Notes under the pieces: model-generated
What the model saw: the letters and a program-made list of their open reading frames with translations, nothing else
What the model was told of the DNA's origin: nothing
The model's database searches: none
Part shown: in pieces, positions 53,902-63,576 of the stretch
Layout of the letters: each line of letters starts with the position of its first letter
Position numbering within the stretch: the first letter of the stretch is position 1
Position numbers and translations under genes: made by a program
Source of the DNA: Magnetovibrio blakemorei
Lineage (GTDB): Bacteria; Pseudomonadota; Alphaproteobacteria; Rhodospirillales; Magnetovibrionaceae
Assembly (NCBI RefSeq): GCF_001746755.1
Contig: NZ_MCGG01000002.1
Span: forward strand, 62,001-126,000
Direction of reading: 5' to 3'
DNA: 64,000 nucleotides

Positions 53902-54915
53902 TTACTGAGCGGCAGCGCGAGCAGCCTCAAGCCAGGAATCGAAAGTTTTGCGATTGGCCGCGATCCACGCGTCCGCGTGACGCTCGGCAGCTTTCCATCC
54001 ACCCTCGCCCTTTTCTTTCATTTTTAGGTTTTGCGCAGAAACGTCGTTAACAGATACGTTCATCACCTCAAACAGCTTCGCCGCCGCCGGGTTGTTGGCC
54101 ACGAAGTCCGTATTCGCAACGATCATTTGCGTATTCACCTCAAAGCCGTAGTTCTTGCCGTTCGGCAACTTCGTGTCGACATTGTTGGGGTGCGCCGAAT
54201 GCGGCACTTCAATCCACGTCACGTCATCGCCCGGTACAAGAACGCCGGAAACCCAATACGGGGTCCACGTGTAATATAAAATAGGTTTGCCTTCTTTATA
54301 ACGGGCAATGGTTTCCGCGATGATAGCGGAATATTCGCCTTGGTTATGCTTGACCGTGTCGCGAAGCCCAAACGCATCCATCTGATGTTCAATCACACGC
54401 TCGCACCCCCAACCGGGCACGCAACCCGCCAAATCCGCTTTGCCGTCGTCGTTCGCATCGAACAATTTGGCTATTTTGGGATCTTTCAATTGACCGATGT
54501 TGGAGATGCCGTACTTATCCGCCGTTTTTTTATCAATCAGATAACCCTGCGCACAGCCCGGCAGATAATTGCCGGTGCGAGATAATTTGGCCTCCCCACC
54601 AGCGGCGTCGTAAAACGCTTGGTGCAACGGATTCCAGTGATCGGCCATGAAGGTGACATCGCCATTGGCGATCGCAATATGCAGCGTGGGATACTTGGCG
54701 TTTTGCACACTCTTGACCTCATACCCCAGTTCCTTCAGCGCTTTGATGACGAGGATCGTCTGAAAGTTTTCGCCATCGACGTTATCTTGGCCGGGTTGGA
54801 TCACGACCCCTTTGCCGGGCATGTGGTGATCTGCCTGCGCCGTTCCACAAAATGTCGTCACGCCCATCGCCAGAGCTGCGGTCGCAACCACGCCACGAAT
54901 AAGTTTTGTAATCAT
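53902..54915 (-). CDS. proX: glycine betaine/proline-betaine ABC transporter, substrate-binding protein
   Basis: Periplasmic ligand-binding protein of 337 residues with a signal peptide (hydrophobic segment 8-25, cleavage after AQA). The aromatic residues typical of ProX betaine sites appear: MADHWNPLHQAF, GCVPGWGCERV and YYTWTPYWVSG. The Cys pairs in these loops are family features. It is the third gene of proV-proW-proX on the minus strand, 60 bp after proW. The operon supplies compatible solutes for osmoprotection, in keeping with a marine or brackish habitat, though choline or carnitine cannot be excluded. Confidence 0.9.
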   Translation of the reverse strand: MITKLIRGVVATAALAMGVTTFCGTAQADHHMPGKGVVIQPGQDNVDGENFQTILVIKALKELGYEVKSVQNAKYPTLHIAIANGDVTFMADHWNPLHQAFYDAAGGEAKLSRTGNYLPGCAQGYLIDKKTADKYGISNIGQLKDPKIAKLFDANDDGKADLAGCVPGWGCERVIEHQMDAFGLRDTVKHNQGEYSAIIAETIARYKEGKPILYYTWTPYWVSGVLVPGDDVTWIEVPHSAHPNNVDTKLPNGKNYGFEVNTQMIVANTDFVANNPAAAKLFEVMNVSVNDVSAQNLKMKEKGEGGWKAAERHADAWIAANRKTFDSWLEAARAAAQ

Positions 54916-54975
54916 CAGTCCTAACCTCTTTTCCTGTGCTTAAGCGTCATGCCCCAAAGGGGACTTTGCTTGCGG

Positions 54976-56058
54976 TTATCCCTTTTTCAACACCACCGAG
55001 CGAAACAGACCGATCGGTCCCGCTTCATACCAATGGCGAATGCCTTTACTGCGCTTTTCCTGTCCCATCGCCTGAGTGATCCGGTCCAAAACAATCGCCA
55101 GTAAAACGATGCCGACACCGCCAACGGTCGCCAGCCCCATGTCGAGACGTCCGATGCCACGCAGCACCATTTGCCCAAGGCCACCGACCGCAATCATCGA
55201 GGCGATGACGACCATGGACAGGCACAGCATCAAGGTTTGGTTGACGCCCGCCATGATCGTCGGCATGGCCAGTGGCAATTGAACTTTGAACAGCAATTGC
55301 GAAGGGCTGGCGCCAAAGGATCGCGATGCTTCCACCAAATCCGCAGGAACCTGACGTATGCCCAGATTGGTCAGGCGGATCAACGGCGGAAGCGCGAAGA
55401 TGATCGTCACCACAACACCGGGGACATTGCCAATACCGAATAGCATCACGATGGGCACCAGATAAACAAACGCCGGCGTGGTCTGCATGGCGTCCAAAAT
55501 CGGACGGACCGTCACAGAAACTCTGTCCGAACGCGACAACCATATGCCCATTGGCAAACCGATAAGGAGACTAAAAAATACAGACGTCAGAACCAACGAC
55601 AGTGTCACCATGGCCTCCGGCCAGGCCCCAATCAATCCGATGCAGATCAAAGATACAACCGAACCAATGGCCAAACGAACATTGGCCATTTGCCATGCGA
55701 TCAATCCGAATATGGCGATGATAATCATGGACGGCGTTGTCAGCAGTCCGGTTTCTACGGCCGACAACGTGGTGTCGATGGGGACACGAATGGCCTGAAA
55801 CGCCGGACGAAAATTGGTCACCAACCATTCCAAACCAAGTTCGGTCCACTCATCTAAGGGAATGCTTGAATGCGCGAATGGGTCGAATATGTCGAAAGAT
55901 GTCTCTTCCGCCTTTGACGACGAAAGCCAGTTGGTATTTGCTCCCTGATCAGATTGTTCCGAGACGCCCCATGCGGTGCCTTCGTTACCGGTTACGGTCG
56001 GCTGTTTCACAGGGGCCGCAGGTGTTTCCCAAGGGCTGGTTGTTGCCTGATCAGCCAT
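54976..56058 (-). CDS. proW: glycine betaine/proline-betaine ABC transporter permease
   Basis: Inner-membrane permease of 360 residues. An N-terminal hydrophilic region of about 75 residues ([12 protein letters not shown]) is typical of ProW. Seven or so hydrophobic helices follow, with the EAA-loop [30 protein letters not shown]. The start MADQATTS at 56058 overlaps the proV stop by 8 bp, so translation is coupled. A longer frame extends upstream but overlaps proV with no homology. It would pair with ProV as the ATPase and ProX as the binding protein. Confidence 0.92.
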   Translation of the reverse strand: MADQATTSPWETPAAPVKQPTVTGNEGTAWGVSEQSDQGANTNWLSSSKAEETSFDIFDPFAHSSIPLDEWTELGLEWLVTNFRPAFQAIRVPIDTTLSAVETGLLTTPSMIIIAIFGLIAWQMANVRLAIGSVVSLICIGLIGAWPEAMVTLSLVLTSVFFSLLIGLPMGIWLSRSDRVSVTVRPILDAMQTTPAFVYLVPIVMLFGIGNVPGVVVTIIFALPPLIRLTNLGIRQVPADLVEASRSFGASPSQLLFKVQLPLAMPTIMAGVNQTLMLCLSMVVIASMIAVGGLGQMVLRGIGRLDMGLATVGGVGIVLLAIVLDRITQAMGQEKRSKGIRHWYEAGPIGLFRSVVLKKG

Positions 56059-57292
56059 CGTATTGGTCCATTTCCTGATCAAGAGCTTCCAGCAAACACG
56101 TTTTGGTGACGACCCCCAGGTACTTATTATTGGGGCCCACCACTGGCAATCCGCACGGCGCGTTGGCGACAATGCCGATCAAGTCCGAAAGCACCATATC
56201 TGCGGGTAAAACTTCAATGCCGGGGATAAAGGCAGAGGACAAATCTTGCCCTGCGCCGCCCTTCATCGCCGCACGGATCGTATCTTCCGACACCACTCCG
56301 GCGAATTCCTGATTTTTCCCCAAGACATAGGCATAAGACCGGTCTTCCTGGCGCAACTCCTCCAACCCCGTACGCAGCCCAACGCCGATACGTTTGATAA
56401 CGGTGACTTGCGACTTGCGTGCGATGTCCTTGGCGCTCAACACCGTCGAGACGTTGACACCGCGGAAGAACGAAGCGACGTACTCATCTTCCGGATTGTT
56501 GAGAATATCTTCAGGCGTTCCCACCTGGACGACACGCCCGCCCTCCATAATGGCAATCCGATCGCCGATGCGCATCGCTTCATCAAGATCGTGAGAAATG
56601 AATATAATGGTACGTTTGTTTTCTTCCTGAAGCTTGAGCAATTCATCCTGCATTTCCGAGCGAATCAACGGATCAAGGGCAGAAAAAGCTTCATCCATCA
56701 ACATGACGGCCGGATCATTGGCAAGTGCCCGCGCCAAACCAACCCGCTGCTGCATACCGCCAGAAAGCTCATCGGGAAAGCTGTGCGCAAAGGTTTCCAG
56801 GCCGACTTGCTTTAACGCCTCCATTGCCCGGAGATGCCGCTCGTCTACCCCAATGCCGGAAAGCTCCAGCCCAAACGCCGTATTGTCGATGACATTTAAG
56901 TGTGGCATCAGAGCAAACGATTGAAACACCATGCTCATATCGTTCCGTCGAAGCGCCATCAGCTCTTTGTCGGGCATGGAAGCAATGTCGCGGCCGTCAA
57001 AAAGAACTTGCCCCGCCGTGGGTTCAATCAATCGGTTCAGCAAGCGAACGAGCGTCGACTTTCCAGAGCCAGACAAGCCCATGACAACAAAAATTTCGCC
57101 TTCCCGGATCGTAAAGCTGGCGTCACATACGCCGACGGCATTCCCTGTTTTTTCAAAGATATCCGCCTTGTCAACGCCTTGCTTCAAAAGCTTCATCGCT
57201 TTCGCAGGGTTATCACCGAAAACCTTATAAAGGTTTTTCAGCACGATCTTATCGGGCGCTCTATCTGTTTGTGATGAATTTAAATCCGTCAT
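56051..57292 (-). CDS. proV: glycine betaine/proline-betaine ABC transporter ATP-binding protein
   Basis: 413-residue ATPase. It has the ProV-specific N-terminal extension ([16 protein letters not shown]), Walker [10 protein letters not shown], signature [15 protein letters not shown], Walker [13 protein letters not shown] and the His switch [12 protein letters not shown]. The C-terminal region (about 290-410) has two CBS-like domains that sense ionic strength in the family ([30 protein letters not shown]). I start at ATG 57292; an in-frame GTG five codons upstream is equally possible and neither has a clear ribosome-binding site. First gene of the transporter operon. Confidence 0.92.
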   Translation of the reverse strand: MTDLNSSQTDRAPDKIVLKNLYKVFGDNPAKAMKLLKQGVDKADIFEKTGNAVGVCDASFTIREGEIFVVMGLSGSGKSTLVRLLNRLIEPTAGQVLFDGRDIASMPDKELMALRRNDMSMVFQSFALMPHLNVIDNTAFGLELSGIGVDERHLRAMEALKQVGLETFAHSFPDELSGGMQQRVGLARALANDPAVMLMDEAFSALDPLIRSEMQDELLKLQEENKRTIIFISHDLDEAMRIGDRIAIMEGGRVVQVGTPEDILNNPEDEYVASFFRGVNVSTVLSAKDIARKSQVTVIKRIGVGLRTGLEELRQEDRSYAYVLGKNQEFAGVVSEDTIRAAMKGGAGQDLSSAFIPGIEVLPADMVLSDLIGIVANAPCGLPVVGPNNKYLGVVTKTCLLEALDQEMDQYDG

Positions 57293-57366
57293 TACACGAT
57301 GGCTCACTCATTTCACGATGGCTTAAAAACTGGTGAATGTGTGCAGCATATGCATACATGGACCCA

Positions 57367-57402
57367 AACCCGCATTCGGGTTAAGGGTCTCGAAAAGCGA
57401 GA
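57367..57402. other. two adjacent hairpins upstream of proV
   Basis: AACCCG-CATT-CGGGTT (57367-57382) and TCTCG-AAAAG-CGAGA (57388-57402). They lie 75 bp upstream of proV in the gap between proV and ccmI. They could end a short upstream transcript on the minus strand or form a leader. No T-run follows. Apart from a possible small gene at 57418-57606, the remaining sequence to 57744 shows nothing else. Confidence 0.45.
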
Positions 57403-57417
57403 TTCCGCCTTAAAAAA

Positions 57418-57606
57418 TTAGGTGAGCGAGGGAATGAGATGTTCGGAGTTTGGCATGGCACACTTGCCAACAAACATCCAAGTTGGTTCTTCGTTGCCGC
57501 GAAGGCAGTTGGGAATGTCCCAAACCCGCTCACGCAAGCGCCCCACCTCATCTTCGGAGATGAGAATTGCCGGGGTCTTGCCAGTGTCAAGGTTACTTAA
57601 AAACAT
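57418..57606 (-). CDS. possible small hypothetical protein, 62 aa
   Basis: Reads from an ATG at 57606 (MFLSNLDTGKTPAILISEDE) with plausible codon use but only a weak TTGAG ribosome-binding site. It has no recognised domain. Features: an acidic helix (SEDEVGRLRERVWDI) and Cys residues in NCLRGNEEP and GKCAMP. A longer frame to 57711 exists without better support. It lies alone between ccmI and proV. It may be spurious. Confidence 0.35.
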   Translation of the reverse strand: MFLSNLDTGKTPAILISEDEVGRLRERVWDIPNCLRGNEEPTWMFVGKCAMPNSEHLIPSLT

Positions 57607-57744
57607 CAACTCAAAGAATAAAGGTTTCGTGACGGTTGTCAAATTGCGGGCATGCAAACACCAAAGCAAACCGGCTTGTTTTATGCCGGTTGACGACGCC
57701 CCGTCACACACCGGGTGGTATGCGAAATTTACCTGGCCTGGCCT

Positions 57745-58971
57745 TTATTGAGTCGACAGACGCTGAACCTGAGCCTCGGCTTCGGCCGCCTTGTCGGCAT
57801 TGCCCAACACCCGATAAGCCTGGGCAAGGCGTTTCCACCCTGCGACGTCGTCAGGGTTTTCCTTCAGCTTATCGGCCAAGCGTTGGACCATGGATTCGAT
57901 CATTGCTTTTTGATCTTCCGCGGTCATTTCCTGGGCATCACGCATTTGCTCTTGGGTTGGTCCCGGTGCCGCGTTTGCTCCACCTTCAGGATTGGCAAGC
58001 GCGCCGGGGCCGGTCGCCAAACCAGAAGACACAGGACCCATCGGCGGCAACATCTCTACCACTGGAACGGGTTGCCCCATTTCCGTCGCCAAGTCTTGCA
58101 TACGGGTTTGAATTTGTTCGACCCATTCGGCGTTGGACGGGGACGCCTTCAACAGCGCCACATATTCAGCCATCGCGCCTTCTTGGTCTTGGTGCTGTAA
58201 ACGTTCCAGCGCCAAGTAAAAATACGCGCGCGGCTCGGACGGGTCTTTGGCTTTGACCTCTTTGAGAAGCTCCGTCACAGCTGGCAACACGACGGTGTCG
58301 TTGGCAACGATCTGCGCCTCCGCCCACGCCGTCAGCACTTCCACATGACGGTCGGTCAAGGCCACGACCTTTTCATAGACCCCCGCCGCATCGGCGTAGC
58401 GGTTCATGGCTTCATAGACTTGCGCCAGCACCAACCAACCTTCGATGTCTTTGGGATTTTGCTCTAAGCGCTGTTCCAACTCAGCCAGCATTTTACGCGC
58501 GCGGTCGCGATCCGCTTCGCTGATGCCCGCATGCTGCGCAGATTGCTGTTCCGCCTCTAAATTGCGGGCGGCCAACGGCTGATCGGGCAACTGAGGCTGC
58601 CCCAGATACATGTAAAAGCCCACGGCCCCCAAAGGCACGACAATCAACAGCGCGATGATCAGCGCCATGGCGGTTTTGCGGTTGCTGGTTTCTGCCACTT
58701 CAAGACCGCTGGCACTGCCCCCATCGGTGTCGGAGGCATTCAACATGCGCCGTTCAATTTCGGTCCGCGCCGCCAAAGCTTGGTCTGGGTTCAAGACGCC
58801 GCGATCCAAATCGCGATCAATTTCGCTGAGCTGATCTTTATAAACCGTCAAATCATATTCGGCGCGCGAGGGACCTTGGGCCGTCGATTTGGTCTTGCGC
58901 GCCAAGGGCACAATGAGAAACACCAGCGCGACAACGATCAACGCGGCAACAACACTCCAAAACGCGATCAT
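57745..58971 (-). CDS. ccmI: cytochrome c maturation protein CcmI
   Basis: Apocytochrome c chaperone of system I. 408 residues. Two N-terminal membrane segments (6-22 and about 95-120, MALIIALLIVVPLGAVGFYMYL) flank a cytoplasmic part with a leucine-zipper-like stretch (YDLTVYKDQLSEIDRDL), typical of CcmI-1. The periplasmic remainder is TPR-rich (GWLVLAQVYEAMNRYADAAGVY and WKRLAQAYRVLGNADKAAE). A Pro/Gly-rich linker of 50 residues occurs near 290-330. It overlaps ccmH by 4 bp, so it is the last gene of the ccm operon on this strand. Confidence 0.93.
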   Translation of the reverse strand: MIAFWSVVAALIVVALVFLIVPLARKTKSTAQGPSRAEYDLTVYKDQLSEIDRDLDRGVLNPDQALAARTEIERRMLNASDTDGGSASGLEVAETSNRKTAMALIIALLIVVPLGAVGFYMYLGQPQLPDQPLAARNLEAEQQSAQHAGISEADRDRARKMLAELEQRLEQNPKDIEGWLVLAQVYEAMNRYADAAGVYEKVVALTDRHVEVLTAWAEAQIVANDTVVLPAVTELLKEVKAKDPSEPRAYFYLALERLQHQDQEGAMAEYVALLKASPSNAEWVEQIQTRMQDLATEMGQPVPVVEMLPPMGPVSSGLATGPGALANPEGGANAAPGPTQEQMRDAQEMTAEDQKAMIESMVQRLADKLKENPDDVAGWKRLAQAYRVLGNADKAAEAEAQVQRLSTQ

Positions 58972-59465
58972 GCGTCATTTTCCTTCAATAAATTTTCGAG
59001 ACGACGACGTTCATCATCGCTTAAGGGTTCCGCTTGCACACCGGATGTGGACAGTTCCATTTCGCCGCTGGCGGTTTTGCGCCGCCGAAACAACAGCACC
59101 ACCCACAACAGGCCCAGGCCCGCAATCGCCGCAGGGCCGACCCACAACACCAACGTGGCGGCCTTAAACGGTGGGTCCAACAACACATAGTCGCCGTAAC
59201 GGTCTACCATATAGTCGATGACTTGCTGATTTGAATCGCCCGCCGTAATGCGGTCGCGGACCAGCACCCGCATGTCGCCCGCCAGTTCTGCGTTGGAATC
59301 ATCAATGGATTGGTTTTGACACACCACACAGCGCAGCTGCTTGCCCACTTCGCGAGCGCGCATTTCCAGCGCCGGGTCTTTGAGAATTTCATCGGGTTCG
59401 ACGGCACCCGCAAATTGGGGCACAAGCACCGCCAACATCAAGGCCACGGCAAAAAAGCGGTTCAT
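58968..59465 (-). CDS. ccmH: cytochrome c maturation protein CcmH
   Basis: 165-residue periplasmic thiol-oxidoreductase that reduces apocytochrome c haem-binding cysteines. It has a signal peptide (to about residue 20), the RCxxCQ motif (Arg45, Cys46, Cys49, Gln50 in LRCVVCQNQS), and a C-terminal membrane anchor (LVLWVGPAAIAGLGLLWVVLL) followed by a cytoplasmic tail. Start MNRFFAVAL at 59465 overlaps the ccmG stop by ATGA. A longer reading upstream lies within ccmG. Partner of CcmF and CcmI. Confidence 0.94.
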   Translation of the reverse strand: MNRFFAVALMLAVLVPQFAGAVEPDEILKDPALEMRAREVGKQLRCVVCQNQSIDDSNAELAGDMRVLVRDRITAGDSNQQVIDYMVDRYGDYVLLDPPFKAATLVLWVGPAAIAGLGLLWVVLLFRRRKTASGEMELSTSGVQAEPLSDDERRRLENLLKENDA

Positions 59466-60013
59466 GGTTTGCGAAGCTCCTGAATTAAGGGCCATAATGT
59501 GTCTCTCCACACAGCCGGCGTAATCGGACCGATTTGCTTGTAGCGAATGATGCCCTTTTGATCGACGATGAAGCTTTCCGGCGCCCCCGTCACACCAAAT
59601 GCAATGGCGGCTTTGGAGTTGGGGTCGTCACCGATCAAGGTGTAGGGATTGCCATATTTTGCCAGCCACTTCGGTCCCGCATCAGGGGTTTTTTCCCGCC
59701 AATCCAGACCGTAAATCGGCACCAGATTTTTTTCCTTCACGGTCATCAAAAACGGATGTTCGGCCTGACACGCCACACACCACGATCCAAACAAGTTCAC
59801 GATCGTAACTTGACCCATCAAATCTTTGGAACCAAAGCCCTGGGAAAAGCCCTGAATGGGCTCTAACTCAAACGGCGGAACTTCCCGATTGAGCAACACC
59901 GACGGCAAAATATTCACCGCCTTGCCGTCGCTCACTTGCTTCAACTGGGCAATGGAAAATCCCCCAACAACGACCAGCACCAGCAGAGGGATAACATACA
60001 AAAGGCGATTCAT
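59462..60013 (-). CDS. ccmG: thiol:disulfide interchange protein CcmG/DsbE
   Basis: Periplasmic thioredoxin-like protein that keeps the CcmH/apocytochrome thiols reduced. 183 residues. One N-terminal membrane anchor (5-22), then a thioredoxin fold with the active site WCVAC (Cys79, Cys82) and the CcmG-specific acidic and Pro features near YGLDWREK and GVTGAPESFIVD (cis-Pro). Usual length. It lies 33 bp after ccmF and overlaps ccmH. Confidence 0.95.
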   Translation of the reverse strand: MNRLLYVIPLLVLVVVGGFSIAQLKQVSDGKAVNILPSVLLNREVPPFELEPIQGFSQGFGSKDLMGQVTIVNLFGSWCVACQAEHPFLMTVKEKNLVPIYGLDWREKTPDAGPKWLAKYGNPYTLIGDDPNSKAAIAFGVTGAPESFIVDQKGIIRYKQIGPITPAVWRDTLWPLIQELRKP

Positions 60014-60046
60014 TTCACGTTCTTTCCGTGGCTTTTCACATTGGCC

Positions 60047-62044
60047 CTATTCGGCCGGTACCGGCGTGGCTTGGGTTGAGCCCTGAGGATGGGCACGGGT
60101 CGGCGCACCGATGCGATGGCGTCGATCCGTCAAGCTAATCAGGGAGCCCAAAACCATCAACAACGCACCGCCCCACAACCACGCCACCAGGGGATTGTGA
60201 TAGATGCGCATCACGTAACCGGAACCGTTTTGTTCTTTGTTGCCGAGCGCAACATACAAGTCGGCCCAAAACGTGGTTTCGATGGCGGCCTCGGTGGTGG
60301 GACGCCCTTGCACCGGATAGATGCGGTTTTCAGGATACAGCACGGTGTAAAGTTCACCGCCGTGGCTGACCTCAATGGTACCAACTTGCGCAATCCAGTT
60401 CGGACCTTGCTCTTCACGAACCCCTTTTAAGGTATAGGTGTAGCCCGCCAGTTCAACGGAATCGTCCAACTTCATCACCTGGATGCTTTCTTGCTTCCAC
60501 ACCGTCGAACCAATCATGCCTGCAATGGCGATGCCCAATCCGGCGTGGGCAAACGTCATGCCCCACGATGATCGCGGCATGGCGAGCAGACGCCGAACGC
60601 TTGTGCCCAAATCGGTTTTAAACAACCGCGCCCGAACCGCGACTTCCGTCAAGGTCCCGAATACCAGCCAAGCTGATAACCCGGTGCCCAACACCGACAA
60701 GAAGCTGGCGTCTTTAAGCAACACGAAGTTCACACCAACCGTCACCGCCGCCACACCAAGGGCGACGAACAGTTGTCTGAACGCCCGCATCGCATCACCG
60801 CGTTTCCACGACATCAACGGACCAAAGGCCATGACCATGATCATCGGCACCATCAAAGGGATGAACACCGCATTGAAGAACGGTGGGCCAACGGACACTT
60901 TGTCGCCACTCAACGCATCCAAAAACAACGGATACAACGTGCCCAGCAACACCGCCGCCGCCGCCACCGTCATCAACAAATTGTTCAGCAACAAGGACCC
61001 TTCACGCGACACCGGCTGGAACAAACCACCCGATTTCAGCTGCGGACCTCGCACCGCGAACAAGGCGAACGAACCGCCCACCACAGCCAGCAACAAGCCT
61101 AAGATAAACACACCACGCGCTGGGTCAGAGGCAAACGAATGCACTGACGACAACACCCCGGAGCGGACAATAAACGTGCCCAACAGAGAAAAGGAAAAAG
61201 CTACGATGGACAAAAAGATGGTCCAACCCTTCAAGGTGTTGCGCTTTTCCACCACCACGGAGCTGTGCAGCAATGCCGTGCCCACCAACCATGGCATGAA
61301 CGAGGCATTTTCCACCGGGTCCCAGAACCACCAGCCGCCCCAACCCAGCTCATAATACGCCCACCACGAACCCAGCACGATGCCAGCGGTGAGAAACGAC
61401 CACGCCGCCAACGTCCACGGGCGCACCCACCGCGCCCACGCCGCGTCCACGCGGCCTTCGATCAAGGCGGCGATGGCAAACGAAAAAGCAATGGAGAAAC
61501 CCACATAACCGAGATACAGCAGCGGCGGGTGAAACGCGAGACCGGGATCTTGCAACAACGGGTTCAAGCCCTGACCGTTCGCCGGTGCGGGAAACACGCG
61601 CGCAAACGGATTTGAGGTCAGCAAAATAAACAGATAAAAGCCCAGCGCGATCAACGCCTGGATACCCAACACACGGGCGCGCAAGCTGGGCGGCAGGTTG
61701 CGGCCAAAGACCGCCACGGCCAGACCATAAATGGCCAGGATCAACACCCACAACATCATCGAGCCTTCGTGGTTGCCCCACACGCCCGAAATTTTGTACA
61801 GCATCGGCTTATCGGAATGTGAATTCGACGCGACGTTCAGAACGGAAAAATCCGACACAACATAAGCATAGGTCAGCGCCGCAAAAGACAAGATGACGAA
61901 CAAGGATTGAACCACCGCCGCGGGCTTGGCGAAGTTCATCCATTGCACATCGCCGCGCGCCGCACCCACAAGGGGAACAATGGTCTGAAAAACAGCCACC
62001 ATCAGGGCCAATACCAAGGCGAAGTGTCCAAGCTCGACGATCAT
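60047..62044 (-). CDS. ccmF: haem lyase subunit CcmF
   Basis: Large multi-pass membrane protein of cytochrome c haem ligation, 665 residues, with about fifteen hydrophobic helices. The tryptophan-rich haem-handling motif is present as WAYYELGWGGWWFWDPVENAS near residue 240. Conserved periplasmic histidines occur in GNHEGSMMLWVL and LLHSSVVVEKRN. The C-terminal part (from about 560) forms the periplasmic domain (GTIEVSHGGELYTVLYPENRIYP). It starts with the ATG that overlaps the ccmE stop by 4 bp. Interacts with CcmH and CcmE. Confidence 0.96.
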   Translation of the reverse strand: MIVELGHFALVLALMVAVFQTIVPLVGAARGDVQWMNFAKPAAVVQSLFVILSFAALTYAYVVSDFSVLNVASNSHSDKPMLYKISGVWGNHEGSMMLWVLILAIYGLAVAVFGRNLPPSLRARVLGIQALIALGFYLFILLTSNPFARVFPAPANGQGLNPLLQDPGLAFHPPLLYLGYVGFSIAFSFAIAALIEGRVDAAWARWVRPWTLAAWSFLTAGIVLGSWWAYYELGWGGWWFWDPVENASFMPWLVGTALLHSSVVVEKRNTLKGWTIFLSIVAFSFSLLGTFIVRSGVLSSVHSFASDPARGVFILGLLLAVVGGSFALFAVRGPQLKSGGLFQPVSREGSLLLNNLLMTVAAAAVLLGTLYPLFLDALSGDKVSVGPPFFNAVFIPLMVPMIMVMAFGPLMSWKRGDAMRAFRQLFVALGVAAVTVGVNFVLLKDASFLSVLGTGLSAWLVFGTLTEVAVRARLFKTDLGTSVRRLLAMPRSSWGMTFAHAGLGIAIAGMIGSTVWKQESIQVMKLDDSVELAGYTYTLKGVREEQGPNWIAQVGTIEVSHGGELYTVLYPENRIYPVQGRPTTEAAIETTFWADLYVALGNKEQNGSGYVMRIYHNPLVAWLWGGALLMVLGSLISLTDRRHRIGAPTRAHPQGSTQATPVPAE

Positions 62045-62511
62045 TTTGCAGCTCCCGTGTTTGCGTTTTGCGCATCACCTTGCCATTGGCCGGATTTTTT
62101 CAAAGCATCGACCGCTTCGGGCGGCATGTAATTTTCATCATGCTTGGCCAGCACTTCTTCGGCGATAAATGTACCGTTCACGACTTTACCGGTGGTGACG
62201 ATGCCCTGGCCTTCGCGGAACAAATCAGGAAGCAGGCCCTCATAGACGACATCGACCGAATTTTCCAAATCGGTGACACGAAAATGCACGGAGGAAGAGC
62301 CTTCGGCGCGCTGTACCGAGCCCTCTTCAACCAAGCCGCCCAAGCGCAAACTCTGGTTAGGGTCGGGGGCTTTGGTCACGATATCGGTGGGACTATGGAA
62401 CAACGACACCCCGTCGCCCAGCGCGTACAGCACCAAACCCGTGGCAACGCCGACCAAGGCCATCGCCACGATAACAAAAGTGAGACGTTTGTGCTTACGC
62501 TTCATCGCCAT
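62041..62511 (-). CDS. ccmE: periplasmic haem chaperone CcmE
   Basis: 156-residue haem shuttle. One N-terminal membrane anchor (about 10-30) and an OB-fold periplasmic domain with the covalent haem site His124 in LAKHDENYMP, plus Tyr128. The His is of the usual LxKHDExYMP type, so haem attaches through His as in E. coli. The start is the ATG at 62511, with GGAG 6 bases upstream; the ATG two codons later is the alternative. It overlaps ccmD by 17 bp. Confidence 0.96.
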   Translation of the reverse strand: MAMKRKHKRLTFVIVAMALVGVATGLVLYALGDGVSLFHSPTDIVTKAPDPNQSLRLGGLVEEGSVQRAEGSSSVHFRVTDLENSVDVVYEGLLPDLFREGQGIVTTGKVVNGTFIAEEVLAKHDENYMPPEAVDALKKSGQWQGDAQNANTGAAK

Positions 62512-62695
62512 TGGCGGTCTCCATTCTTTTCATTTCTTTGGGGCCGACTGCCGCTCTCAGGCGGTCAAATGTGGTTTCGGTGGATTTCAGGCTTTTGAGA
62601 CTGACAACCAGCAACACCACCAGAACCACCGCCGTCAAACCGTATGAGGTCCACACGTAGGTACCGTATCCGCCCATGGAAAAAAATTCAGCCAT
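62495..62695 (-). CDS. ccmD: haem exporter accessory protein CcmD
   Basis: 66-residue single-span membrane protein that stabilises the CcmABCDE complex. N-terminal MAEFFSMGGYGTYVWTSYG leads into one hydrophobic helix (TAVVLVVLLVVSL) and a basic cytoplasmic tail (KSLKSTE). Short, divergent and typical of CcmD. The neighbours ccmC and ccmE in order confirm the call. It overlaps ccmE by 17 bp. Confidence 0.9.
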   Translation of the reverse strand: MAEFFSMGGYGTYVWTSYGLTAVVLVVLLVVSLKSLKSTETTFDRLRAAVGPKEMKRMETANGDEA

Positions 62696-62707
62696 GTCTG
62701 GGTCTCC

Positions 62708-63430
62708 TTAACCGCCGTGAACTTGCTTCAAGCGCAAGATCCGGACTTTGTTGGCGGTCAGTTCTTGGCGAATGCGCACCAACAGAACCCACACATAATA
62801 TGTCTTAAACGCCACCGCCATGACGACGGCGGGAATCCACATCTCGGGCGGCATCGAAGGACCACCTTGTTTCATAAACGAGGACGTCTGGTGCAACGTG
62901 TTCCACCAATCGACCGAAAACTTAATGATCGGCAAATTCACCGCCCCCACCAGGGCGAGCACGGCAGAGGCTTTGGCCCCGCGGGTGCGATCATCAAATG
63001 CGCCTTGCAGCGCCATATAACCGATGTACAAAAACAGCAAAATCAACATGGAGGTGAGGCGCGCATCCCACACCCACCATGTGCCCCACATAGGTTTACC
63101 CCATAGGGAGCCTGTGGCCAGTGACAAAAACGTGAACGCCGCGCCGACCGGGGCTGTGGCCTTGGCGGCCACATCGGCCAGCGGGTGCTTCCAAATCAAC
63201 GCCACCGCAGACGCAACGGCCATCGCCGCATAACAAAACATGCCCATCCACGCGGCGGGCACATGCACATACATGATGCGGATGCTTTCCCCTTGTTGGT
63301 AATCCGGTGGCGCTGTGAAGAACGCCATATAAAGGCCTGTGCCAAACAAAATGATGGTGAGGCCCGCCATCCACGGTTGGACGGCGGCGGCGATTTTTAA
63401 AAATCGCGTTGGGTTGGCGAAGCGATGCAT
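62708..63430 (-). CDS. ccmC: haem exporter protein CcmC
   Basis: 240-residue membrane protein that delivers haem to CcmE. Six hydrophobic helices. The tryptophan-rich motif (WGKPMWGTWWVWDARLTSML) is at about 120-140, with the flanking conserved His residues (HVPAAWMGM before, LHQTSS after). The start ATG at 63430 has a GGGGACTT sequence upstream. It is followed by ccmD with 12 bp spacing and preceded by ccmB across a 146-bp gap. Confidence 0.96.
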   Translation of the reverse strand: MHRFANPTRFLKIAAAVQPWMAGLTIILFGTGLYMAFFTAPPDYQQGESIRIMYVHVPAAWMGMFCYAAMAVASAVALIWKHPLADVAAKATAPVGAAFTFLSLATGSLWGKPMWGTWWVWDARLTSMLILLFLYIGYMALQGAFDDRTRGAKASAVLALVGAVNLPIIKFSVDWWNTLHQTSSFMKQGGPSMPPEMWIPAVVMAVAFKTYYVWVLLVRIRQELTANKVRILRLKQVHGG

Positions 63431-63576
63431 AAGTCCCCTGATAATCTGACAAACGGTATACGTTTTTTTGTTTTCGCTTAATCTGACGCGGTCGGTTCTA
63501 GCCGTTTTCCTTCACAAGTGCCAGACTTTGCCCCCAAGTGATGGCGCAATTGTGGCGAATGTTGCACGTTTTGGTC